A stretch of DNA of 64,000 bases. It comes from Saturnia japonica. Taxonomy: Eukaryota > Arthropoda > Insecta > Lepidoptera > Saturniidae. Positions 1 through 10,255 of this stretch are shown piece by piece (position 1 is the stretch's first letter; each line of letters opens with the position of its first letter). A program made the position numbers and the translations under genes. Location of the stretch: assembly GCA_033032175.1 (NCBI GenBank), contig CM065325.1, forward strand, positions 15,094,930-15,158,929. Direction: 5' to 3'. The notes under the pieces were generated by a model. The model did not search any database. It had not been told where the DNA came from and saw only the letters and a list, made by a program, of their open reading frames with translations.

Positions 1-2780
1 CTAGTCTCTATAGTTTCCTTAGCCTTTGGATATGCAGATCCCTCATCTGAGGCAAGCTGCTTTATTGTACGCAGAGCATGAAAAGGACTTGACTTCAGCC
101 CGAAACAAACACGATTAAACTCGTAAACCTTCAAATGTTCCTGCGGGGAAAATCGATACAAAATGCGCTGAAATCTGCGGTCGCGTTCGTTTACACCGAT
201 ACAGAGAAACATTTGACGAATGTCGGCTGAAAGGGCAATCGAAAACAAGCGAAAGTTAACTATGATATCGAACAATTTACCTTGCAGATTTTGTCCTCTA
301 TATAATATGTCATTTAGGGAAACTGACGTACTAGTCTTAGCGCTACCATCTAAAACTACGCGCAATTTTGTGGTAAATTTATCTTCCCTAATAACTCCAT
401 GGTGTGGTATAATATACGACGGAACGTTCATAGACTCTACAGTATCAATAGGTTCGGGCGAGATGTAGCCTTTATCTAGGTATTCCCTTATAACGTCGTC
501 GTAAGTTTGTTTCAACTTAGGAGACGCTAGCATTTTTTTCTCTAAACAATAAAAACGTTTTTCGGCTAACCTACGAGAATCACCGAGAGCAAAAATATCA
601 CCCTTAAAGGGGAGCGCGACAACATAACGACCATCTCCATCACGAGTAGTTGTGCGGCTATAAAACTCATCACAGACTTTGTCGTCTGGGCTTAGAATAG
701 GAGGGCAATTGACTTCTTCAATTCCCCAAAATTTACGAACGGCGGATTCTAGAGGCTCGACGGCACAGCAGTAGGATATGGTCGAGTAAGAATCCACTCG
801 TGCGGGAGCTGTACCAACAATAACAAATCCAAGAACTGTTTCCAGTGCGTGCGGTGCGGTTTGTGACGGATGACCGTGAACTTTACGTGATAACAGGAGA
901 TGCGGGAAAATCGAGGCTCCAACCAACATCTCAATATTTCCTGGAATAGCATAAGTATCATCGGCCATAGGTAAGTCATCAAAATTCGACAGCATTGAAG
1001 TATTGACTGAGACCGTCGGCAAACGTTCAGTCACCTTATCTACAACTAACGAATCCATATCAAAACTAATTCTCGAGTCAAAACGTGAGTGAAATTTAAT
1101 TTTTAGGGAGCCTTGAATGGTTTTTACAGAACCTCCAATTCCTTTTACTACAGAACATACAGGCCGTTTATTTATATCCAAACCAAGGCGTTGACAACAC
1201 TCGAGAGTAACAAAATTACTCTGCGAAGCGCTATCTAAAAGAGCGCGAACACTATGTTCTTTTCCATAAGCATCTACAACTATTACACGAGCGGTCGCGA
1301 GAAGCACAGTAGTAGGAGTTCGCAATAACGATAACGAGCATAAGGCGACGTCATTTGAATGGTCGGTGTGAGCGGAGGCCGCGGCGGCGCGCGCGCTCGC
1401 AGTGTCGGACTGCGCGTCGCCAATGGATGGTAACCGGGTAGTGGCGGGGGGTGGCTGCGCGACTGCGTAGAAGCAGCCGGGCGCGGGCGCAGAGTTTATT
1501 ACTGACGAACCATTACCACCGTGCGATAAACCAACTCTGCTCACATTGGATGCGGCATTATTATCATTAAAATGAAGCAATGTATGATGCTTGTTTTGAC
1601 ATCTACGGCAACTAGAATTTGAATTGCAAAATGAAACACGATGTCCATCACTAAGGCAATTGATACACAAATTATTGGCACGAACAAATTTATAACGCTC
1701 ACTAGGTGTAAGTTTTAGGAAACTCGAGCATTTATAAATATGGTCATGATGAGCGTGACACAACGAACAAACAGACTGTGATGCGATATTTACGTATGTT
1801 TGAGTGGGCTTAAATGATTTGGATACCGCGTCCGTTCGACGATCAGAATTAATTTTCTTTGTAGCTTCATGTTTTGGTGCCGAAATGCGTTGCAAGACTT
1901 TAATATGATCGCGTACAAACGTTTCTAGCTCGTCGAATTTGGGTAGTTGATTGTCTCCACGTCTGTCCATTTCAAATAAACGAACAGTTTCTGTGTCTAA
2001 TTTCTTTAAGCCGATGTACAAAAACAAAAAATCACTAAGCTCATTAACTTTAAGATTCTTTATGGCGCGAACAGATGATGCAAAAATATCTAAAAACTTT
2101 TCCAAATTGTGTTCATTGCAAGAGGAAACATTTTTCAAATCGAATATTTGATCTAAATAAGCACTTGTCACTAATCTTTTGTCTTCGTATTTTACTTTTA
2201 AAGTATTTAAAATTAATTCATAATTTTGTGCACAAAGCGTGATTCCGGCGCAAACAGATTTTGCCTTACCAGTAAGTTTATTTACGAGATAATGTAATTT
2301 TTCATGATCCGTTAAATTTTCATTTTTATGAATTGTATTCTCAAAACTATCATAAAACAAAGGCCAATTTTTAATATCACCATTAAATTCGGGAATTTGG
2401 ATGGGCGGTAATTTTGGTCTATCGCGTTTGAGCGGTTGTTCAACAATCGGTTTTTGTTCTGAATTTGGAGGTATTTGCAACAATTTCGCGGCTCGCTTTA
2501 CGCGACAAAACAAATCTTCAAACGACGACAAATTTTGATAATTAACTACGAAATCAGGATTCACTTCTAATTCAAATGTATTAATTTTATCAAGCGTTTT
2601 TTCAAAATCTATACGAATATCGTCTACAGTTTCCATTGAACATAGAAATGATTCTTTCGTCTCTTCATCGTAAATATTTTTCGAAGAATCAGAAATGAGT
2701 TTTATGCGAGAAAATAACATATCTCGTTTAGCATACAACATCCTTAGATCATTATCGCGATTAATAGCCTTGGGTGGCAT
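1..2780 (-). CDS. BEL/Pao retrotransposon Gag-Pol polyprotein, N-terminal part, runs off the left edge
   Basis: The frame starts at ATG 2780-2778 and I read it codon by codon to the window edge without a stop (926 codons). Seen in order: a Gag-like region with the motif LPPIQIPEFNGD near residue 130; three Cys/His clusters at residues about 338-402, including a CX2CX4HX4C knuckle (CINCLSDGHRVSFC, residues 372-385); an Ala/Pro-rich linker; an aspartic protease motif ALLDSASQSNFV with its Asp at residue 516 (most relatives have DSG); and a reverse transcriptase start with KLRVVLDGSAKTS and the first catalytic Asp in LSADIRQMF at residue 853. This order and the motifs are typical of BEL/Pao elements. 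The rest of RT, RNase H and integrase would lie left of the window. An open frame of this length suggests a young insertion. The linker region (about 1376-1500) is markedly GC-rich. Confidence 0.93.
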   Translation of the reverse strand, partial: MPPKAINRDNDLRMLYAKRDMLFSRIKLISDSSKNIYDEETKESFLCSMETVDDIRIDFEKTLDKINTFELEVNPDFVVNYQNLSSFEDLFCRVKRAAKLLQIPPNSEQKPIVEQPLKRDRPKLPPIQIPEFNGDIKNWPLFYDSFENTIHKNENLTDHEKLHYLVNKLTGKAKSVCAGITLCAQNYELILNTLKVKYEDKRLVTSAYLDQIFDLKNVSSCNEHNLEKFLDIFASSVRAIKNLKVNELSDFLFLYIGLKKLDTETVRLFEMDRRGDNQLPKFDELETFVRDHIKVLQRISAPKHEATKKINSDRRTDAVSKSFKPTQTYVNIASQSVCSLCHAHHDHIYKCSSFLKLTPSERYKFVRANNLCINCLSDGHRVSFCNSNSSCRRCQNKHHTLLHFNDNNAASNVSRVGLSHGGNGSSVINSAPAPGCFYAVAQPPPATTRLPSIGDAQSDTASARAAAASAHTDHSNDVALCSLSLLRTPTTVLLATARVIVVDAYGKEHSVRALLDSASQSNFVTLECCQRLGLDINKRPVCSVVKGIGGSVKTIQGSLKIKFHSRFDSRISFDMDSLVVDKVTERLPTVSVNTSMLSNFDDLPMADDTYAIPGNIEMLVGASIFPHLLLSRKVHGHPSQTAPHALETVLGFVIVGTAPARVDSYSTISYCCAVEPLESAVRKFWGIEEVNCPPILSPDDKVCDEFYSRTTTRDGDGRYVVALPFKGDIFALGDSRRLAEKRFYCLEKKMLASPKLKQTYDDVIREYLDKGYISPEPIDTVESMNVPSYIIPHHGVIREDKFTTKLRVVLDGSAKTSTSVSLNDILYRGQNLQGKLFDIIVNFRLFSIALSADIRQMFLCIGVNERDRRFQRILYRFSPQEHLKVYEFNRVCFGLKSSPFHALRTIKQLASDEGSAYPKAKETIET

Positions 2781-3720
2781 AGCGACAACTAAATAGCAAC
2801 TACTTACTTACTTACAAACAAACCAAATCGTAACGCAAGCGGTGGAGAACAGTAGTGTGCGACTGTGAATAGGTAGTTAGGTATATATATGATCAGATAA
2901 CAGTGCGGAGCTATCGAACGATAAATATACAGATCGGATAATACCCCCTAGGTCACGTCGCTGCCTCGTCCTGAGAGTTTATTTTACAAATAATTAAATA
3001 GCCCCAGGTAAAACTTCAAATATACGTAGGTACCTAAAATAAGTACGGAAAGAAAGATTAAACACTCGCTTGATAATTAATTTCGTACGTTCTTTTGAAT
3101 TGTCTACCTACCTACATTCGAAACTAAATTAAACAAAACGGTTGCGGTGCGAACAAACTAATAAGTAACAAACTACGATTCTAAATACTTAGAGCGTTAG
3201 TCCTACCCTATGCCTATGCACTAGATAGGTTACCTAAGTTCTAGTCCTGAATATCTATTGCGGGTTTTCTACTAAAATATAGATATTTAGGTGCAAAGCA
3301 ATTATTCCCTATGGAATAATGTACTATATAGCGAATAATTAAATTAACGATGGATTCAATATCCTGCTCGTGAGGTCCAAAAATTTTGCTGGCGCCGTTG
3401 GAAGCGCAGCGCATTTAATACTACTAATTGAGTGGACTGTATTTGCGGGGATTGTGATCAGCTATATGGATATAGGATAGGAATTTGGCACATACCTCGT
3501 GGTGGGTTGCGGTTTCACCTGGCTAGCCGGCTAGGTGGTCGTCTTCGACGTACTGCCCAAATTCTTCTCCGTCATAACAATGACGAGCACTAAAGTCAAT
3601 GTATTAACAACCGAGCGAATATCAACTTTATTCGACGAGGCGCGGCGACGAACTGTTTGCATGTGCCAAGGAAGGGAGGGTAAGCGGAGATAGAAAAAGT
3701 TGCGAACCGATCACAATATC
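2781..3720 (-). other. Upstream side of the BEL/Pao frame, where its 5' LTR and primer site should lie
   Basis: No coding frame is recognised. By position this must hold the element's 5' untranslated leader and left LTR, read on the minus strand. An AATAAA-like signal is visible on the minus strand near 2974-2985 and a TATATATA stretch near 2882-2890. I could not fix LTR ends because the second LTR lies outside the window. A TGGCGCC string at 3390-3396 on the + strand resembles a retroelement primer site but lies in the wrong orientation for this element. Confidence 0.35.
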
Positions 3721-3736
3721 GCACAATATTTAAAAC

Positions 3737-3791
3737 TATATAAAAGCGGCGCAACCAGTAGGGCTAAGCTAAATGGAGCTTTGAGTTCAGT
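3737..3791 (+). promoter_or_regulatory. Possible core promoter: TATA box and TCAGT initiator
   Basis: TATATAAAAG lies at 3737-3746 and an arthropod-type initiator TCAGT at 3787-3791. The spacing (about 50 bases) is longer than the usual 25-30. AATAAATA follows at 3875-3882. This could be a fragment of an LTR or a chance match. No gene is recognised downstream. Confidence 0.2.
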
Positions 3792-3899
3792 AAATTCTTA
3801 TAATTACCGCTTTAATATAATCCCGAAGTGGAGAATTTTAAAAAGGCAATGCTGAAAGGCATTTTATTTGACAAATAAATACTTTTTAAAAAAAAATCT

Positions 3900-4517
3900 T
3901 GTTTTTAAGTGAATATTTGTTTCTGTTATATGTTCTTATTCTCAAAAAATGTATACTTGGTATAATTTTTTTAAACAAGAATCGCAATGTTTTCAAATTA
4001 ATTATTGTATTTATAAAATTAAATCGTAAAATTTTCGTGTTACAATGCGCATTACTCGAAACCCACTGAACAAAGGCGAATGCTATTTTCAGATTAATAT
4101 GGGACTCAAATCGAAGAAGGATCTTTACTACATATCGTTATGATTTTACATAGAAGCCAGTTATAAAAAGCAGTAATAGTTAATTTATTATTAAAAAAAA
4201 AAAAAAAAATGTGTACAACACAGTACACGCGTTAGAGGTGAAACTTCTTAAAAAGGGAGACATGGCTAGTTAAATTTTGTTTATAATAAACGCTCTGGAT
4301 TTTTGTATTTCTGAGTCTGTAATTTGATTAATTAACCACCAGCAGCTTATTATATTTATCATATAAATTTTTTAACATATTATTTATATTATTGTAATTC
4401 ATAGTATTCGATTATTTGTAGTATAACGTATATGCGCATATTATCGTAATAATACATCGATATAACATATTATTATGTATCGATATTCAAAACAATTGTG
4501 TGTACACGAGCGTCCTT
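3900..4517. other. AT-rich flank with a poly-A run and a SINE end motif
   Basis: No coding signal. An A-run lies at 4193-4209. At 4218-4252 the minus strand carries the GAAGTTTCACCTCTAACGCG motif shared with SINE-like copies near 19520, 36690 and 63940. Nothing else recognised. Confidence 0.4.
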
Positions 4518-4815
4518 ACGGGAGTTATTGCCGGAATTTTGAAGTGACATGTGGTTTTTATTTTTAATTCATAAACTTAGGTTTTTTGGTGGCATATTGG
4601 TGGCATTTTGTGTGATATAGTATAAGTAAGTGAAGTGGATTATAAATATAAAGTGTAAAATATGCATTTTGAGATGTCACAAAAACTTCCTAGGTAGTTC
4701 TGACAAGGGAGCTACTTTTAATCCACTCTGAATATTATAAAGTATTACAAAGGTTTCATTAAACACATTAAAAGTGCTTTTTGCGGCGTCAAATCAGGAA
4801 GACGAGTGTGTCCTT
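4518..4815 (+). repeat. Dispersed repeat G, copy 1 of 3
   Basis: This ~290-bp sequence recurs at 35060-35295 (+) and 44238-44515 (-). Shared blocks include TTGAAGTGACATG, TTATTTTTAATTCAT, GATTATAAATATAAA, CACAAAAACTTCCTAG, GACAAGGGAGC and CTTTTTGCGGCG. No coding frame is conserved between copies and no terminal repeats are visible. Unclassified. Confidence 0.6.
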
Positions 4816-5699
4816 ACTAATTGTGTTGTTATAGGCGCGATATGAAAACTAATGAACACACAATAAAGAAAACTGAAGGTTTACGAAGCTACGAATAAGA
4901 CATATAGATAAAATATATGACTATGTACTTTAGAAACAAAAAGACGTAAGTTAAGACTAGATTGTTTTGACTTACGCCTGTATGATTCTAAGGTGGCAGA
5001 TATCTTCATAATAATTACAAAGCACAGACAGACACGTAGGTACTTTGGCTTAATTAACCGCACGGGAATTAATGCACACATCCAACTTGTCTGAGACGTG
5101 TGACGCCTTGACTTTCAGTTTTTATATCTTTTTAATTGAAATAGTGACTTGTTTTTGTTTATGCACGTGTTTAAAGAGGGATTTAAATCATACAATTAGA
5201 AGTGTATTTATTATGAGAGTGTTTTAGGAGTAGAGGAAGATCATAGAAGGTATGAATGATTTGTTTAAATAATGATGTGTATAAAAACAATTAGGGTTCC
5301 GCGCAAATAAAGATCAATCGGAAAAACGATTTTGAGAAGCTTAAATGTAGTACATAATTATAAATTTAAAAAGGCCTACAAAACGTCAGCAAAAGCATAT
5401 TAAATGTGTAATATCTTCTAAGATTAATCCACAATAAGCATTTTTGTCTTTATAATAACTGGAAGCGATATAGCACGATTCACGCATGCACCCGATCGAC
5501 GGCACAGCGCGCGGCGTGTAGCTAGTCTGTGTGTAAAGGTGTACATACTTAGATAACAGTTGAGTAGAAACGGAAAACTTGTTGTGCTGACTGTACTTGG
5601 GCAGAATAAGGGCAAGAAGGAGAATATTCTATTTTAAAATGGAGTTCAGTTAAGATTTACATTTTAGACAATTAAAATCGTAAACAAAGACGATTTATA
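4816..5699. other. AT-rich stretch, nothing recognised
   Basis: Short frames only; no domain, splice pair or repeat family was recognised. Confidence 0.4.
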
Positions 5700-5932
5700 A
5701 ATAGACGCGTTATACTCTCACTAAAGGAAATTTTAACACGGTACACATTTTGTTATCAGCATGTTGACACAAAAGAGATAGAGAATCACAGCGTAAGGCG
5801 GAAACTCTGTTGTCAAAAAAGGATAAACATTTCTTCTCGCTCACGCCGGTATCAAATCGAAAGTGAACTGTGGGTAATTGCCCTCCATTCACGATGACAT
5901 ATAAACAGTGTCAATGCCGTATCTATTTATAA
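5700..5932 (+). repeat. Left arm of a large inverted repeat
   Basis: This stretch reads as the reverse complement of 7260-7462 with interspersed mismatches. Shared landmarks are TGTTATCAGCATGTTGA, AAAAGAGATAG, TCACAGCGTAA, TTTCTTCTCG, TCGAAAGTGAA and CAATGCCGTATCTA. It is one of two copies of a ~210-bp repeat in opposite orientation, or the left arm of a larger foldback. Confidence 0.7.
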
Positions 5933-6102
5933 AATATCATTGTAAATAAATGAGAAATATGTCGTTGTGGAGAGAATCTTCGGTTAGTATTGGACAGTCA
6001 TTAAGCTATTACAACATACACGATAAGTTCTATGTCAATTTTTGTTACTTTTTATTACAGTTAGCAGAGATAGCAGTAGGTACTACAGTCGTGTAAAGTT
6101 AC

Positions 6103-6298
6103 AGGCCGTAAATAATACACATAGAGAGGGGGACATAACCGGCTTAGTATATATTGGTTTCCATATGGAGTACTAACAGTCTGGTATTTACTACAACTTC
6201 ACATAATGTTCTGAGTGACAGAGACGACGCTCTACGAAACTGAAAGCTTAGCCGAATATCTCCCTCTTTATGTCGATGTGTATTATTTACGGCCAAAA
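6103..6298. repeat. Foldback (MITE-like) element with ~45-bp imperfect arms
   Basis: The left arm begins CAGGCCGTAAATAATACACA (6102-6121) and its reverse complement recurs at the right end (TGTGTATTATTTACGGCC, 6276-6293). The arms continue inward through GAGGGGGACATA against the matching ATATCTCCCTCTTTATGTC. The central ~100 bases are unpaired. No transposase is present; a short non-autonomous DNA element is likely. Confidence 0.6.
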
Positions 6299-6525
6299 AC
6301 TGTAAATTATTTTCTCAATTAACAAATTTTTGAACGTGATGACTAAACTGGTTATGGCTAACAGGTTTCGTTTTTGTTTCTATGTTGTTAATTTAGCTGC
6401 TTGCCATCCGTGTTAATAAATAAAACTTAAAAGAATCTTTTCACTGGAACTCGTTGTAATTTATAATGAGCATTTAAAAGGGGTCTAGATATTTAAGATA
6501 GAATCAATGATATTTTATAAGTAGA

Positions 6526-7259
6526 CTAGCTGACCCGCGCTACTTCGTCTGCGTCATATAAGAGGAAGAGATATAGAGTGAATGTTAAAGAGAGTGGATC
6601 GTAGGCACCTTTAATACAATTCTAAAGGTGCTGAAACTTTCTTTCATTTATCTACGAACAATTTGAGCATTATTCGCCATCCCCTCCGCCTCCCAAATCA
6701 TTCCGCATAATAAAAATGCGCGCGCTACATACTTAATCATTATTTTGCTGCGGAGTTATTTTAAAACTGTGATATCTCTTCAGATATTCTTTGAAATCAA
6801 TAACTGTAAAGGGAAATTTTGTTTAAAATTAAATACTTGTGATGAATAACGTTTTTATTTCGATATGAATTAATACCAGGTTTATAAAAACACTAATACC
6901 ATAAAAAAGGTTATATTGAGTCAAACTTAATAGATAAACATATGCAATCCCGGACTTTTGATTAGAACTTTTTAACAAAAACAATTTTATCACACACGGT
7001 TGTTGCGTAATTTTAACTATTTAAGCAGCGCACGCAATGGAACCTCTCAAAAGGAATAAATTTTCCCCGTTTTTGCAACATTTTTCATTGATGCTCCGCT
7101 CCTATTGATCATAACGTGACATTATATAAACCTTCCTCGATAAATGGGCTATCTAAAACTAAAATAATTCTTCAATTCGAACGAGTAGTTCTTGAGATTA
7201 GCGCATTCAACCATACAAACAAACAAACAAACTCTTCAGCTTTATAATATTGGTTTAGA
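6526..7259 (-). mobile_element. Non-autonomous Helitron, 734 bp, both ends present
   Basis: On the minus strand the element begins TCTAAACCAATATTATAAAG (from 7259) and ends in CTAG (6529-6526). It is flanked by A (7260) and T (6525), the A|T target expected for Helitrons, which make no target duplication. The 5' consensus TCTATACTAATATTATAAA and a GC-rich sequence before CTAG are typical of lepidopteran Helitrons. There is no Rep/helicase coding, so it is non-autonomous. A related truncated copy lies at 32405-32717. Confidence 0.75.
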
Positions 7260-7462
7260 TACGGCATTGATGCTCTTTACAGTTAACTTCACTTTCGACT
7301 TGATACAGGTATGAACGAGAAGAAACTTTTATCCCCTTTTCACAACAGGGTTCCCGCATTACGCTGTGAGTTCCTATCTCTTTTGTTTCAACATGCTGAT
7401 AACAATATTTGTACCATTTCCAAATTACTTTTAGTGAGTGTCTATTAGCTAAAGATCAATGT
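7260..7462 (-). repeat. Right arm of the large inverted repeat, abutting the Helitron
   Basis: This is the reverse complement of 5700-5932. The Helitron's 5' end joins directly to this arm inside the shared word GCCGTATCTA, so the Helitron may have inserted at the A|T of that word. Confidence 0.7.
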
Positions 7463-7489
7463 GGTAGCTCGGCAAAGTTATGTCACTAT

Positions 7490-7645
7490 GCTGATAGTAC
7501 CACAGTATAATTCAAAAACAACAGCAACCAATTGATATCGTCAATCTAACGCTGGTTGTCGCCATCATTGCAGACTGAAAACCTCTCGGCATTTCAGCTG
7601 GCTATACACTGGCTGATTCCAGAACTTGAAACGCCTAGTGTATGG
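7490..7645 (-). repeat. Repeat D (LINE/SINE 3' tail family), degraded copy
   Basis: On the minus strand it matches the family tail that contains GGTGGTCGCCGTTGT and ATACTGTGCTTACCATCAGG: diverged forms of ACCACAGTATAATTC and CTGGTTGTCGCCATCATTG are readable. Ten or more copies of this tail occur in the window; see 26275-26640 for the longest. Confidence 0.55.
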
Positions 7646-8099
7646 TAGTCACAATTCAGTTTAATGAAATTAAAGTGTTTTGCCACCTTGAAAAGAGAAT
7701 TATAGAGGGAGACAGAGAATATCAGTCTATCTATGTGGTAAAGTTTTTTCTATTTACATTCATTGCATGCCCTACGCTATTTCCGTTCGTGTAAACGGGC
7801 CCAGGATGTAGCGCTTCCCGTAACTTCCAAATTGTTAATTAACTGATTTAATTAACGCTCCGGGATGTGTGATTAAATGTTACAAAGTCAATTTAATTGT
7901 ATAATGCCGGCTGTTAGGGGAAACTCCAGAATGATCATGCGTGAACTTCATGACATTAATCGATTGATATGATATGAGAATTGTTAATGCTACTTTTAGA
8001 AATCGTATTTTTTTTTTATATTGCATTTTAATTAATTCTCAATCCATTTTCATGAAATTTTGTATACGAAAAGTATATCCATCCCTCTTGTATATTCTC

Positions 8100-8395
8100 C
8101 TTTGCCGAAGGTGGGATTCAAAGAGAGGTAGGGCAAAAAGAAGATTTGGAGATTTCTATCTACTTTGGGCAGTCGGACTGGTGGAATACCTCCACTATAC
8201 GGAAGATCGTAGCTAAATAATGTTGTGTTGTGTTCTTTGCGTTTAATAGGATTTCCAGAGCTCCTTGGAATAGAGGGGTCCAAGGTCGGCAACGCGCTAT
8301 TGATACCTATGATATTATAAACATCCATAAGCTATGGTAGACGCTTACAATTAAGCGGGCCGTACGCTTGTTTGCCACCTTTGTAGTATAAAAAA
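8100..8395 (+). repeat. LINE 3' region, repeat L
   Basis: The landmarks AGAGAGGTAGGGCA, GGACTGGTGGAATACCTCCA, CCAGAGCTCCTTGG and GTACGCTTGTTTGCCACCTT are a common lepidopteran LINE-associated 3' sequence. Related copies lie at 61500-61700 (+), 54950-55095 (+), 32275-32345 (-) and 34330-34405 (-). No protein is intact. Confidence 0.6.
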
Positions 8396-8514
8396 ATGTA
8401 GTTTCTCATACGATAGGCTATGTGAATCGTCAATAATAGAAGTAAAAATAAAATTACGAGACAAACATAAATACTGCGGTAAATAAACGCGAACGTAGCC
8501 GCGGGTAACCGGTA

Positions 8515-8890
8515 ATGAAATTGAATATTTTATTCAATTTAGACCCTAAGAAGGTACTAATGAACGTGAAACCACTACCACAAGTTCGGAAAATATCCAA
8601 GTCATCGAGAAGAACTGCCAAGATACTCGATCGGGTTTATATTTTTTTTAAATGTTTCTATTGTTTAGAATTATTATAATTTTTAATGAATGCACAGAGA
8701 GAAATTCACTTCCCGATATCACCGTCATTCACGTAATGATCCACCCTATAATACCATAGGGACAATAAAACTTACTTAATGGTCTTTGAACTTATTATCC
8801 GGCAAATCAGTAATGTGCTTAGAAAGTTTGTTGTTGAAAGGACCTAACAAAATTACCTATTTGTCTTACTGTTTAGAAGATACAATGACT
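8515..8890 (-). mobile_element. CR1/jockey-like LINE 3' end, truncated
   Basis: On the minus strand this carries the decayed end of a reverse transcriptase ORF (NKFKDHVKQVLL-type motif in better copies), then a 3' UTR ending in ...GGGTCTAAATTGAATAAA. Sister copies are at 24550-24650, 31476-32012, 41191-41440 and 59005-59538 (all -) and 61133-61455 (+). It is 5'-truncated, as usual for LINEs. Confidence 0.7.
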
Positions 8891-9700
8891 ATATTATATT
8901 TATTTGTAGTATTAAAATCGAGTCTGTTATTTACACGTTCAGGTTAAGTGTATTATAAATTTATATTATCAGTTATCTTTATAATTACAGAGTCTATCAG
9001 TTTGAAGATAAATGTGCAGTATATAAGATAATCTTAATTATTTTTATAAAACGTTTTAACTGGAAATCTCAAGGACGTAGAGCTAAATAAAAACTAAGTT
9101 TATATTTCAAATAAAATATAATATTTATTTTTCTTTTCAGATTAGATTCCGGTGGGCCGCACGTTCCCTTAGTGAACGAACACATTGGAACGCTTCCAAT
9201 ATATTAGGAGGATTTCTGAGACCACGAAAATAGATACTTCAGTTTTACTTGACAGAAATATTTACGTCGTTAAAATAACGACGACGCTTTTTATAATGTG
9301 CCAAAAAAATCGGATATAATTATGTAATAATAAATACATAGTTCTTTTTTGTTAAAATTATATCATAGATGTGTGAAACTATTCATTAATCTTGAATTTT
9401 TCCAATCTATCAAATTATTATTTCAATTACATTAAATTTCAAATAAACATTCCTTTATTACCTACAATAAAAAATCAATCGAATAAAATAGTAATAATTG
9501 ATTTGAGCTTGCGTTTAAATTTCGTTTTGATTTTAAAGTGAGAATATTACAAAAATAATTCGAACTGAGATGATAAGTTTTTGAATAACATATCATGAAC
9601 TGAGGAGATCAAGAATAAATTATCTATTCAATCAAAACGTTTATTGAAATGAAGTGATTAGTTAATTCAATTTGAACTCAATGTGTTCCTTCGGTGTTAC
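8891..9700. other. AT-rich stretch upstream of the signal-peptide exon
   Basis: No repeat family or coding frame recognised. The first exon's promoter or a 5' UTR intron may lie here. The sequence TGTTCCTTCGGTGTTACAG (9684-9702) ends as a 3' splice site. Confidence 0.4.
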
Positions 9701-9702
9701 AG
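9684..9702 (+). promoter_or_regulatory. Candidate 3' splice site before the first coding exon
   Basis: A pyrimidine-leaning tract ends in ACAG at 9699-9702, 49 bases before the start codon at 9751. It would define a coding exon of 9703-9838 preceded by a non-coding 5' UTR exon further left. If transcription starts locally instead, it is not used. Confidence 0.35.
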
Positions 9703-9750
9703 TGGAGTGTTTTTCTGTATCAGTGTTGTCTATGCGGACGTCAAGACACT

Positions 9751-9838
9751 ATGTCAAATGATCAAAATTTTCGTGTACTGTTCGTAATCATCGTTTTACA
9801 ATCTGTGATACATATCAGCTTCGAAATCGTCGATTCAC
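9751..9838 (+). CDS. First coding exon (signal peptide) of a Sidestep-like immunoglobulin-superfamily gene
   Basis: ATG at 9751 with A at -3 opens 29 codons plus one base. The peptide has a short polar start, then a hydrophobic core (VLFVIIVLQSVIHISF, residues 9-24), as in a secretory signal peptide. The exon ends at a consensus donor, CAC|GTAAGT (9839-9844), leaving phase 1 (one base, C). The Ig exon at 40917 begins with AT, which completes a CAT (His) codon and continues in frame. This phase match and the fit of signal peptide followed by an Ig domain are the reasons for joining them. An upstream ATG at 9732 opens a 9-codon frame that overlaps this start. Alternative: a signal exon of a different secreted gene within the 31-kb gap. 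Confidence 0.7.
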
Positions 9839-9939
9839 GTAAGTTACTATATTATATTAACATATTTTATATACGGAGTATGAAGTGACGAGGCCCTCGC
9901 GACTGTCTAAGTCACGACCAAAGTAATTTGAAGTAACTG

Positions 9940-10255
9940 TGGTTTAGTGGCAGCGTGTACGGACACCGCGTCGATTGACGTGAGTTCGAATTCCTGCAAG
10001 AAGCTTGAGCTTTCGGTGACTACAATCTCACCTGATGCTAAGTGGCGATATGGTTCAAGATGGTAACACACTAAGCCTAATTAGCAGGAGGATAGTAGCT
10101 AGCCAAATCTGCATGAAAAAATGCCCTATCACCATGATATGGTTTCATCACGATGTTTTCCTTCACGGAAAGCTCAGACTCATTGCAGTGATTCGAACTC
10201 GCATCGATCGACGCGGAGTTCGTTCATGCTACCAACTGAACCATCATTGCTTATT
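9940..10255 (+). repeat. tRNA-derived SINE (repeat C)
   Basis: A tRNA-like head carries an A-box-like TGGTTTAGTGGC (9939-9950) and a B-box-like GAGTTCGAATTCC (9982-9994). The body follows with TCACCTGATGCTAAGTGGC and the very common lepidopteran string CACGATGTTTTCCTTCAC. A second, partial copy is at 26130-26270. The tRNA-like head does not fold as a functional tRNA as far as I can judge. Confidence 0.65.

Noticed and set aside
3384..3400. TGGCGCC as primer-binding site of the BEL/Pao element
   Set aside because: It reads on the + strand (the palindromic core GGCGCC aside), while the element is on the minus strand, and no LTR end precedes it.
5424..5892. Two minus-strand frames of about 60 codons
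   Set aside because: No domain, no splice pair; the right one lies in the inverted-repeat arm.
9694..9888. Reading the 64-codon frame through the GTAAGT donor as a single small protein
   Set aside because: The part after the donor is AT-rich and non-coding in character, while the donor is consensus and its phase fits the Ig exon.
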